From NCBI GenBank assembly GCA_021814355.1, contig JAKAIJ010000030.1, positions 1 to 16,083 of the forward strand: 16,083 nt of DNA, in the 5' to 3' direction. The notes below the pieces were generated by a model. The model did not search any database, was not told the DNA's origin, and saw only the letters and a list, made by a program, of their open reading frames with translations. Position numbers and translations under genes: made by a program. Shown here piece by piece: positions 5,301 through 12,100 of the stretch (positions are counted from its first letter, which is position 1; each line of letters begins with the position of its first letter). Source of the stretch: Acidobacteriota bacterium. Its GTDB lineage: Bacteria; Acidobacteriota; UBA4820; DSQY01.

Positions 5301-7929
5301 TGAGCGTCGTCATCGCCACGACGCGGGAGGTCTGCTGCGACAGGAGGCCGCGGTCGGCCGTCTCGTAGACGCTCGACACCGCCTTGAAGGTGCCCGCCAG
5401 GGTGTAATGAAACGGCACCCATGTCATGGTTCCCTCGCCACCGTAGGCGAGGGTGAGCCGGTCCAACTGGTAGGGGCCCGAGGCCGTGTCCGTCTTGAGG
5501 TCGTAGCTCCGGTAGGAGAACCGGTCCCTGCCGGTGCCCGGGGAGGGCGTCCCCGTCGTCTTGTCCAGCGCGTAGTGGCCGAACCCGTCCCAGGTATAGC
5601 TCTCGGTGGCCGTCTGCCACTTGGCGTCCTTCGTGGCGGGGTCGGCCTCGGTGTTCGTCGTCTTCCAGGGACGGGGGTTGCCGTGGAGGTTGGTCTCGGC
5701 GGCGGTGGCACCGTCCTGCTGGCACAGGTGCGCGTCGCCCGTATAGACGCCGGCGGCGTAGTGGTCATTGAATCCCCACTCCTGGAGCTTCCAGGTGACC
5801 GCCCCCTCCCGGGCGTCGTAGAGGGCGATGGCCGTCCGGGTGGTGGGCGGATTGTACCCGGCGCCCGCGGGGTCGCGCCGCGTCCGGAGCAGCTCCATGC
5901 CGGGGGAGAAGTACGAGGTGGCCCCGTTGTCGGCGGAGAAGTAGATCACCTCCTGCGTCCCCAGCGGGTCGGTGAAGAGCACCGGGACCACGTCGTCGCC
6001 GTGACCGTTGAAGGTGAAGGCGGTGGCGAGGTAGGGCCCCTCCCGGTAGCTGCGGTTCCAGGTCCAGGTGTACTGGTTCATGGCGCCCGCGCCGTCGGGC
6101 GCCGCGGCCACCACCGTGTGCTGGACCACCCCGAAGCTGTCCACCAGGTCTATGTCGGCCGAGGCCGGGTTCAGCGGGAAGCGCCCCTTCACGTACGAGT
6201 AGGTCCCGTACCGGTAGAGGGAGAGGGCCCCCGTCGGGTAGTAGATCCTCGCGAGGAAGTCCCGCGGGAAACCGCCCGACCCGCCCGGCGCCACCCCGCC
6301 CGTGGAGGTGGTCTCGGTGGTCATGGTGTAGTTGTAGAAGAAGCTGTAGCCCGTGTCGTCGGGGTAGGTGAAGGCGGTTTCGCCGTCGTAGACCAGCAGG
6401 TTGGTCGCCCCGGAGGTGTTGGTGATCTTGATGTTGGTGGCGTAGGTGGTATAGTCCCCCGCCCAGTCCGCCTCGAAGGCCAGAAAGACGCCGTAGCCCG
6501 TCCCCGTCAGGCTCTTGCCGATGCCGCTCGCGGGGATCGGGATCACCCGGTGGTACCACTGCCCGAGGGCGTGGGCGGAGATGTCGGTAGCCGGGTGCGC
6601 GCTCACCCCGTACTGGTCCGTCGCGCCGCTGTCCCGCAGGGTCCAGCCGTTGGCGATGAGGTCAATCCCCGACTGCGCGCCGGGGGAGGCGCCGCCCACG
6701 TAGATGTCGTACTCCAGCCGGTCGCCCGTCTGCAGCGTGTAGTTGGGCGAGGCGAGGACGTCGTAGAAGTAGCCGTCCGGAGGCGGCGGGTTGCGGCTGC
6801 CGTTGCAGTGGGCCACGACCTCGAGCACCGCCTTGGCCCGGACCGAGGTCTCGTAGCGGTAGAGCGTCTCGGGGTAGCCGGTCACCCAGACCTTGGTGAG
6901 GGCCGGGACCTGCTTGACGTCCGTCATCCCGGGCGGCGTCCAGAAGGTGGCGGTGTCCACCAGGTAGTTCTCGGTCCGGCCCGCCCCCGCGATGCTCGAG
7001 AGCAGGTGGGTCGTCGCGTCGTAGGAGAAGGCGATGGTCCGGCCGAAGGGGTCCGTGATGGCGCTCAGCGAGCCGCCGTAGGGCTGGCTCGTCGCGTTGA
7101 AGGCGTTGTAGGCGAGGGTCGTCTGGTTGCCCGCCCGGTCGGTGATCTTGGTGACGTACCAGCCGTGCTGGTGCGGGTTCTTCACGAAGCGGTTGGTCCC
7201 CGTCCCCCCGCTCACGTAGGGGACGAAGGAGGGGACGTTGGTGGCGTCCAGGGCGTTGTTCGCGGTCCCCTGGGCCTCGCGGACGGAGCCGTCCGGGAAG
7301 TAGAGCGTCCAGCGGTGCGAGGTCCCCGCCACGTACCTGGCCCGGATGTAGCTGCCGTCGTTGGTGTAGTACCAGGCGCCGTTGGCGTCGGCGGGCTCGG
7401 TGGCGTCGCTCGCCCAGTTCTCCATCGCGCCGCCCCGGTAGAGCCGGCGCTCGGTGCCGGACTCGTCCTCGTAGAAGTAGAAGATCCGGGTCTCGTAGGT
7501 GCCCGGGGAGCCGTAGACCTCGTGCTGGGCGAGCCGCACGGAGATCCGTCCGAACCCGAGGTGCCAGCCCAGGCCCAAGACCCCGCTCAGCTTGTCGTTG
7601 GGGTCCCAGTTCGGGGACCAGCCCAGGTCGTAGGCGTCGTCCAGGGTCTTGCTGTTGTAGACCCTCACCGGGCGCAGGGTCCAGCCCAGGCGCTCGGGGA
7701 GCGCCACCGCCGAGGCGTGGGTCACGGTCAGCCCGCCGCTCAGGTCGTTGACGGACTCTCCCTTCGAGAATTCAGCGAAGGAAGATACACTTTTGAAACC
7801 GGGCTGTTCCTGAGCCACCCGTTGCACTTCCTGCCCTACCGCGCCGGGTCCAAACAACCCGGGCTGGGCCGCCATGCAGAGCGCCAGTGCCCACGCCACC
7901 ACCCCGTAACGGACGACGGTCTTCCCCAT
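931..7929 (-). CDS. Secreted Rhs/YD-repeat polymorphic toxin with L,D-transpeptidase-like tip
   Basis: The protein has 2332 residues. The ATG start is supported by a G-rich Shine-Dalgarno stretch 6 nt upstream and a consensus promoter. Residues 1-34 look like a Sec signal peptide (MGKTVVR, then a hydrophobic run, possible cut after AVG). Residues 60-130 match the usual N-terminal start of long Rhs proteins (NDLSGGLTV ... LGLGWHLGFG). Residues 398-502 form a jelly-roll-like insert with DSGATDQYGVSAHPATD, resembling carbohydrate-binding modules. YD repeats (YDxxGRL, YDxxGN) fill about 900-1740. The conserved core 1750-1864 runs from DHLGSV through YTGHERD, GRFFKPDD and NLYTYVKGNPV to DPTG. Known Rhs proteins build a beta-shell that encloses a C-terminal toxin. 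Here the tip (1865-2332) carries TPPGEY (1987-1992) and HSGTPANSEGC (His2033, Cys2043), the layout of YkuD/DUF2778-type L,D-transpeptidases, then about 260 unrecognised residues. The likely role is contact-dependent or secreted attack on peptidoglycan (inference). No PAAR domain or secretion gene is nearby. Confidence 0.9.
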   Translation of the reverse strand: MGKTVVRYGVVAWALALCMAAQPGLFGPGAVGQEVQRVAQEQPGFKSVSSFAEFSKGESVNDLSGGLTVTHASAVALPERLGWTLRPVRVYNSKTLDDAYDLGWSPNWDPNDKLSGVLGLGWHLGFGRISVRLAQHEVYGSPGTYETRIFYFYEDESGTERRLYRGGAMENWASDATEPADANGAWYYTNDGSYIRARYVAGTSHRWTLYFPDGSVREAQGTANNALDATNVPSFVPYVSGGTGTNRFVKNPHQHGWYVTKITDRAGNQTTLAYNAFNATSQPYGGSLSAITDPFGRTIAFSYDATTHLLSSIAGAGRTENYLVDTATFWTPPGMTDVKQVPALTKVWVTGYPETLYRYETSVRAKAVLEVVAHCNGSRNPPPPDGYFYDVLASPNYTLQTGDRLEYDIYVGGASPGAQSGIDLIANGWTLRDSGATDQYGVSAHPATDISAHALGQWYHRVIPIPASGIGKSLTGTGYGVFLAFEADWAGDYTTYATNIKITNTSGATNLLVYDGETAFTYPDDTGYSFFYNYTMTTETTSTGGVAPGGSGGFPRDFLARIYYPTGALSLYRYGTYSYVKGRFPLNPASADIDLVDSFGVVQHTVVAAAPDGAGAMNQYTWTWNRSYREGPYLATAFTFNGHGDDVVPVLFTDPLGTQEVIYFSADNGATSYFSPGMELLRTRRDPAGAGYNPPTTRTAIALYDAREGAVTWKLQEWGFNDHYAAGVYTGDAHLCQQDGATAAETNLHGNPRPWKTTNTEADPATKDAKWQTATESYTWDGFGHYALDKTTGTPSPGTGRDRFSYRSYDLKTDTASGPYQLDRLTLAYGGEGTMTWVPFHYTLAGTFKAVSSVYETADRGLLSQQTSRVVAMTTLIFDVNNGDITAPTADGGDKVMAVAYDATAGDLTRLAYSRADATGNSYGFNFRWSNGMVNKMWRGPETGGSYTETSPEWTRTIDTYGKITAHTDANGFATSFAYDDLGRLTTITPPTPENPTRVAYVTGTSEDLVRGVTWTTEHVIRFYRGALTSVPALDPSGTPITTEIGTGDTFVHYEFDDQGRLFRTSTVMPNGKWSQAETLYDPFGRAVFSSLPFEFGTRPVGAAIDHPLRADLTAPEDPVQSLSLYPPRMNVTPPGDYPWGSWDTMYSSPTRMAPFGGAVETLYRSLYALKPDGNKTGTAYGGPYDLDRTVTIYGIQGESAPLDSATVYTSNIYGQLTHVDAPVGADADYTYDKLGNLTGVSLVAAGLSNQTRSWSYNALGRLTQAVNPENGTTNYLGYDCIGNLLSAQDANGAAAATPYKAANTYDALGRLATVQKLNASSGALIATILENTYDDATAPNKGKLTRAVAYQEDGSNVRTDYTYTADHGGRPYEVTETASAWGTSAPNYVHRYTYDGYGQATTLALLEGIANRGRILSTFTHGAVTDRGIIADRTLLASLEYTAAGALNVITFDVGDKQQADFDEYLRPRGFGLTNGVTTYWGNGSLAPVGPGGYGYDGAGNIKTITESGNVTDQFYYDALSRLTKANTYKGTGLHTFLYTYDDYGNLTRRVEDYNAASFTDLKDYLTKPPAQGGLGLSGVEGYIGEAVFDATVAATGTVKNNRLNTVTRGGTIGGKATGIAQTNATFSYDGNGNVTADGQYAYKYDAQNRQAAVYLTDGATKVYDHYYDAGGERVASVKYVGGAKTSFTQYVRDGAAVIYERTWNWVSNAWVADKEKTYLYGGGRMAATKETVALSGTPVTTYTYYAVDHLGSVRYSRTYTPTGTLVTNGAVAYKTEPFGVLLPSTDGLASPNGNTHLYTGHERDAMPNGFNQDNMHFRQYGSAMGRFFKPDDQFGSPLNPQGWNLYTYVKGNPVTFNDPTGHVASKPDQQAQQGSKNPAPPPNAGPGAMQEHEDRKKLDEAKKAGSVIVIDKNATKEVTDAKGNKHTVYKATVYKNTTMDEYKQGKTDKKETTEVYVGITAENDKALKAKKDAKEGEHFGTNMDTPPGEYNVTPSTGTEGKPNGWLMFNTPGEKEGVVKVGDLERKGMSIHSGTPANSEGCITSQDFDTLKDAVKPDLDANTPVSIIVPNIYECPLSLVLFMVRAIKATTSDPLPPGCTLAESDGQLEIISGGRKCTGYRFTKAVVTDKSKRLIFNYVLNTLLTYKSLEEAERAIRELLPTATLQKEFLDAVYAVKDSKLWADGNSDVAYYILLDATLNKSLDGYGFALANSSMKHVVDACNTEWLYGRVFFLINFICDVRKEAEPTLEAIAECTFSTRSNYVLALLSAAGLARLGEQQKAESLVTRVECAAKEEKNDPLLKAAQQIRILLGNIPSDPSTFNQQLQRILL

Positions 7930-7959
7930 CGGAACCCCCTACCTCGAGATTTTGAAAGT

Positions 7960-7977
7960 CCGGCCCCTTTCGGCCGG
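7960..7977 (-). other. Leader hairpin in the rhs 5' untranslated region
   Basis: CCGGCC (7960-7965) and GGCCGG (7972-7977) form a 6-bp perfect stem with a 6-nt loop. It lies between the predicted transcription start (near 7988) and the ribosome-binding site. It may stabilise the leader or modulate translation. I see no alternative pairing that would make it a switch. Confidence 0.4.
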
Positions 7978-7994
7978 GTCCAAGAGTCGGGTTG

Positions 7995-8023
7995 AATATA
8001 CGTCCCGTTTGCCTTGCTGTCAA
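7995..8023 (-). promoter_or_regulatory. Sigma70-type promoter of the rhs gene
   Basis: On the minus strand a perfect -35 TTGACA (8018-8023) and a near-perfect -10 TATATT (7995-8000) are separated by exactly 17 nt. Transcription would start near 7988, leaving a leader of about 60 nt. This is the best promoter match in the window and implies that rhs is transcribed from its own promoter. Confidence 0.8.
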
Positions 8024-8044
8024 GTAAACTACGATAGTTGACAG
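8017..8044. promoter_or_regulatory. Dyad symmetry overlapping and upstream of the rhs -35 box (candidate operator)
   Basis: Two nested symmetries are present. CTGTCAA (8017-8023) and TTGACAG (8038-8044) form a perfect 7-bp inverted repeat whose left arm is the -35 box itself. Inside it, GTAAACTACGATAGTTGAC (8024-8042) is a 19-bp near-perfect dyad with one mismatch. The position would suit a dimeric regulator acting on rhs. No regulator gene is adjacent, so the binding protein is unknown. Confidence 0.4.
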
Positions 8045-8070
8045 ATCTCGTCAAGGACGCCGGGAGGGAA

Positions 8071-8485
8071 AAAAGCAGTCTCGCGCCAAGACGCAAAGCG
8101 CGCCAAGAAAAGCCTCCTCTTTCAGAAGGCAGGAGCTTAGTTCTCCCTTTGCGGCCTTTGCGGCTTTGCGCGGCACGTTTTTTCTCTTCGTTTCTAGAAG
8201 ATGCAAGAAACAGTCTCGCGCCAAGGCGCAAGGGGCGCCAAGAAAGACGGTTCTTTGAGAAATAGAGAAAAGCAGTGCCTCCCTTTGCGGCCTTTGCGGC
8301 TTTGCGCGGCACGTCTTCTCTCTTCGTTTCTAGAAGATGCAAAAAGCAGTCTCGCGCCAAGGCGCAAGGGGCGCCAAGAAAGACGGTTCTTTGAGAAAAG
8401 CAGTGCTCCCCTTTGCGTTCTTGGCGGCTTTGCGCGGCGCGTCTTCTCTCTCCGCTTCTAGAAGATGCAAGAAACAATCTCGCGC
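8071..8485. repeat. Tandem repeat, three units of about 128-136 bp plus a truncated fourth
   Basis: Units start at the word CAGTCTCGCG at 8076, 8211 and 8347, with a degenerate start (CAATCTCGCG) at 8475. Each unit has a GCGCCAAGGCGCAAGGGGCG-type half, then a CCTTTGCGGCTTTGCGCGGC-type half, ending with TTTCTAGAAGATGCAA. The two halves are roughly inverted complements, so each unit can fold into a long imperfect hairpin. Units 2 and 3 are almost identical, which implies recent duplication. The open frames through the repeat are low-complexity and not gene-like. Similar CGCAAAG/CTTGGCG words recur in inverted form at 9000-9083, on the other side of the small gene at 8587. Confidence 0.9.
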
Positions 8486-8510
8486 ATACCGGGCGGAAGG
8501 AAAGCGGCCC

Positions 8511-8540
8511 TTGCCACGGGGGCGCCAGTGGCGGCATAGT
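8511..8540 (+). promoter_or_regulatory. Possible promoter of the DUF6982-like gene
   Basis: TTGCCA (8511-8516) and CATAGT (8535-8540) lie 18 nt apart, 46 bp before the GTG start at 8587. The -35 matches consensus at five of six positions and the -10 at four of six. It lies just after the last tandem-repeat remnant. The call is moderate to weak. Confidence 0.35.
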
Positions 8541-8586
8541 TTCCATCGGGGGAGGGTTGATCTCTTCTCTCCGGGAGGCGCGGCGG

Positions 8587-8985
8587 GTGTTCGACGAGAA
8601 GGTGGTGGTGAGGTTCCTGGACGGCTCCACGCTCAAGGCCTTCGGGGACAACTTCCTCCCCGGGGAGACCGAGGTCATGGTGCGCGGCCAGGACGAGAAG
8701 CTACACACGGTCTCCCTCGACGCCGTGAAGCTGATCTGCTTCGTGCGGGCCTTCACCACCGACAGCCAGAGCACCCACCGACCGCCTCCCCCGCTCCTTT
8801 TCCAGGCGGTCCCCGGCCGCAGGGTCACCCTGGAGTTCTCGGACGGCGAGGTGGTGGAGGGAATGGCGACGCTGCAGCAGGAGCCGCAGCGGGGGTTCTT
8901 CGTCACCCCCCTCAACCCGCACTCCAACAACATCCAGATCTACGTCAACCCGAAGGCATTGAAGCGGTTTCGCTTTAGTTCCTGA
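8587..8985 (+). CDS. Small DUF6982-like protein with two internal beta-barrel-like repeats
   Basis: The protein has 132 residues from GTG 8587, chosen because GGGAGG lies 8 nt upstream. The open frame extends further 5' but enters the tandem repeat, and an in-frame TTG at 8557 has its purine run too close to serve as a ribosome-binding site. Residues 5-56 (KVVVRFLDGSTLKAF ... LICFVRAF) and 78-130 (RRVTLEFSDGEVVEG ... GFFVTPLNPHSNN) are two related halves, each with a V-x-F-x-DG-x(3,4)-G start, joined by a Pro-rich linker (66-69). I recognise the pattern, especially GFFVTPLNPHSNN, from a small conserved family of unknown function (DUF6982) common in Acidobacteriota-like genomes. It has no signal peptide or membrane segment, so it is probably cytoplasmic. 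It stands alone, divergent from rhs and convergent with the receptor gene. The biochemical role is unknown. Confidence 0.8.
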   Translation: MFDEKVVVRFLDGSTLKAFGDNFLPGETEVMVRGQDEKLHTVSLDAVKLICFVRAFTTDSQSTHRPPPPLLFQAVPGRRVTLEFSDGEVVEGMATLQQEPQRGFFVTPLNPHSNNIQIYVNPKALKRFRFSS

Positions 8986-8999
8986 GGAAAAGACAGGTC

Positions 9000-9083
9000 A
9001 CGCAAAGCCGCCCAGAACGCAAAGGAAAAACCTTCTCCCCCAAAGAGATGTCCTTCTTGGCGCCCTTGGCGTCTTGGCGCGAG
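9000..9083. repeat. Inverted-repeat unit related to the 8071-8485 tandem repeat
   Basis: The left half ACGCAAAGCCGCCCAGAACG and the right half (CTTGGCGCCCTTGGCG, then TCTTGGCGCGAG) use the same words as the tandem repeat upstream of the DUF6982-like gene. They are imperfect complements, giving a long hairpin. The unit begins 15 bp after that gene's stop codon and could act as its transcription end or mRNA stabiliser. A smaller hairpin, CGCGGC (9090-9095) with GCCGCG (9103-9108), follows. Confidence 0.65.
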
Positions 9084-9128
9084 ATCGCTCGCGGCGGGCT
9101 TTGCCGCGGGGCGCTACCGCGGGCGGCC

Positions 9129-9188
9129 CTAGTGTGGCACTCTGTGCCCGAGCGAGTTATGGGAGTTTTTCCTGAGACGCCACACTAG
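9129..9188. mobile_element. 60-bp palindrome-ended mini-element with CTAG ends (MITE-like)
   Basis: CTAGTGTGGC (9129-9138) and GCCACACTAG (9179-9188) are a perfect 10-bp inverted repeat around 40 nt of unique sequence. If the outer CTAG is a duplicated target, the element proper is 52 bp with 6-bp ends. The right end supplies the TAG stop codon of the receptor gene (9185-9187). It could also form a terminator-like hairpin for that gene. No transposase is encoded. Mobility is inferred from the CTAG ends, a target known for some IS5-family elements. Confidence 0.55.
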
Positions 9189-12100
9189 ACGAGCCAGATC
9201 TTCTCGGGGCGCACCATGGGGGGGGTGAGGAAGAGCTTGAGCCCCTCGACCTTGCGGCTGTGCGGCACCACTCCGCGGTCGTGGTAGAGGAAGATCACGG
9301 GGGCCTCCTCCACAAGCAGGTCCTCCACCTTCCGGTAGAGCTCCACCCGCTCGTCAATGTCGAGGCAGCGGCGCGCGCGCTCCGTGAGGGAGTCCAGCTC
9401 GGGGTTGGAGAAGCTCAGCCCCAGGACGTCCCCCGCGCCGCTGTGGAAGAGCACGTAGGTGAAGCTGTCGGGGTCGGGGTAGTCGGCGTACCAGCCCGTG
9501 GCCAGCATCGCCGGGCGGCCGTCGCGCTTGCGGCGCTCGGTGAACTCCTCGTGGCCGAGGGGCTCCACCTCCACGCGGACCCCCACCTCGGCGAGCATGG
9601 CCACCACCGTCTTGAACTCCGAAACCAGCGTGGAGCGGGTCTCGTCCACGGGGACGTGGACCCGGAACCCGCTGGGGTAGCCGGCCTTCGCGAGGAGCCA
9701 GCGGGCCCTCTCGGGGTCGTACCGGTAGCCCTTGCGGCCGGGGTCGTACCCGAGGATGCCCGGGGGGAGGATCCCCTTCGCGGGAACGGGGCGGGTGTAG
9801 GGGTACTGCGCCACGAGCCCCTGGAGGTCCACGGCCCAGTTGAGCGCCTGCCTCACCTCCTTCTTGTCGAAGGGGGGCTTGTGGCTCTGGATCGCGATGA
9901 AGTGGGTCATGAGCAGGAGGGTGCTCTCCACCTGGCTCTGCCACTCGGGGTCGGTCATGAGCCGCTCGAGCGCCGCGCCGTCCACGGCGGGCGAGAGGTC
10001 CAGCTCGCCCGCCTTCAGGCGCGCGGCCAGCTCCTCGCCGTCCCGGGAGCCGTAGTCGAAGACCACGCGGTCGGCGAAGCACTCCGTCTTGTCGTAGTAC
10101 TCCTCGAACCGGCCCAGGACGACGCGCTCGGCCTCCGCGGCGGCCACCTGGTAGGGGCCCGCGCCGAGGGGGCGCAGCAGCTTGAGCGTGGAGGAGTCCA
10201 CCGCCTCCCGGGGGAGGATGTAGGACTCGGGGGTGGTCACCATGTAGAGGAAGAAGGCCAGGGGCTCCTTCAGGCGGATCTCCACCGTGAGGTCGTCGGG
10301 GGCCGACAGGCCGCGGATGGTGTCGGCGCGGCCCTCCAGGTAGGCGTCCACCCCCTCCACCCAGGTGAGGAACCAGCGGCCCGTGTCCTCGAGCTTGGGC
10401 GAGAGGGCGCGGTGCCAGGTGAAGAGCACGTCCGCGCTGGTGACCCGGCGGCCGTTGTGGAACCGCGCGTCGGGCCGCAGGTGGAAGGTGTAGACGGTCC
10501 CGTCGGCGCTGACGCTCCAGCTCTTGGCGAGGCCGGGGACGAGCTGGGTGCCGTGGCCGAACTTCGCCAGCCCCTGGTGGACGTTGTAGGAGAGGTCCCC
10601 GTCCCGGATGTTGTTGGCGAAGGCGGGATCGAGGTTGTAGCTGTGGCGGGTGTAGCCGATCCGCAGCTCGCCGCCTCGGATCCCCTCGGGGACCGTGAAG
10701 CGGGAGAGCTCCTCCACGAGCAGGAGGCTCTCCTGCCGCAGGGTCGAGGAGGTGGAGGCCAGGTCGCGCGCGCTGCCCAGCGTCTGGGCCGTGGCGGCGC
10801 CGATGACCTCCATGGCCCCCACCATGCGCTGGCCGGCCTGGGACATGCCGAGCAGGGCGTGGTGGGTGGCGGAGACCGACTCCCGGACCTTCTCCATCCC
10901 CAGGCTGATGGTATCACTCCCGGAGGCCTGGTCGGCGGCGGCCTGCTCCACGGCCCGGGTGAGGTCCTTCATGGTGAGCGTCTTCTTGGAGATGACCTGG
11001 CTGGTGTTGGCCTGCTCGCGGGTGGCCAGGGAGATGCGCTCCACGCGCTTGGTCATCTCCTCCATCGCCTCGGTCACCTGCCGCGACCCCTTGGACTGCT
11101 CCGCCGCGGCCCGCAGGATGTGGCTGATGCTCGTCCCCGCGAGGGTGATGGCCTGGCCGATGCGCTGGAGGCTCGCCTCGGAGGCGCGGCCGAGCTGGAG
11201 CCCCTCCTGGACCCGCTTCATCCCCTCGTTGGCGACCTCCACGGCCTGGCCCACCTCCTTCTGGATGGCGCCGACGATCTCGCCCACCTCGGAGGTGGAG
11301 ACCGCCGTCCGCTCGGCGAGGTCGCGGATCTCCTCGGCCACCACCGCGAACCCCTTCCCGTGCTCCCCCGCCTGGGCGGCGATGATGGCCGCGTTGAGCG
11401 CGAGGAGGTTGGTCTGGTCGGCGATGTCGCGGATCACCTTGAGGATCTTCCCGATCTCGCGGGAGCGCACGCCGAGGGACTCGATGGTGGAGAGGGTGGT
11501 CCCCACGGCCTCGCTGATCTTCTCGAGGCCCCGGACCGTGTCCTTGACGGTGCGCCCGCCCTCCTGGGAGACCTCCGCCACCTGGCGGGAGAGGGCGTCG
11601 GTCTCGCGGATGTTCTCCTCGATCTGGCCGATGGTGGCGTCCATCTCAATCATGGCGGAGGAGTTCTCGATGGCGAAGGAGGAGAGGCTGTCGGAGTTGC
11701 TGGCCACCTCCTCCACGGAGTGGGCCATCTCGGCCATGGAGGAGGCGATCTCGTCCACGAACTCGGCCAGGTGCCGGGTGGCCTCCACCACCTCCTCGAT
11801 GGAGGAGCGCATCTGGAGGATGGAGGCGCTGGTCTGCTCGGTGAACCCCGAGAGGGCGTCCATCTGCTCCACCACCGTCCCGATTTCGGAGTCGAGGGTG
11901 GTGATGGAGGAGTTCGCCTGGCTCACCGAGTGGACCTGCTCGCGGGAGTCGGCGGCGAGCTGGCGGGTCTTCTCGCCGATCCCCGCGGAGACCTCCGAGA
12001 CCTGCTGGCTCGTGTTCTGGAGGTACTCGATGAGGTTGCGGAAGGAGCGGAGCATCCGCCGGAGGGCGGGGAACTCGTGGAGCATCTCGGCGGTCTCGGC

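Noticed and set aside
4771..7995. 1074-residue plus-strand open frame opposite rhs
   Set aside because: Composition is Gly/Val/Arg-biased and the reading mirrors rhs codons. It has no domain, and its end simply follows rhs into the promoter region.
8071..8485. CRISPR array
   Set aside because: Units are about 130 bp with internal hairpins and no constant short repeat with unique spacers. There are no cas genes.
8413..8586. Longer start for the DUF6982-like gene
   Set aside because: The extension is translated tandem-repeat DNA, while GTG 8587 has a well-spaced ribosome-binding site.
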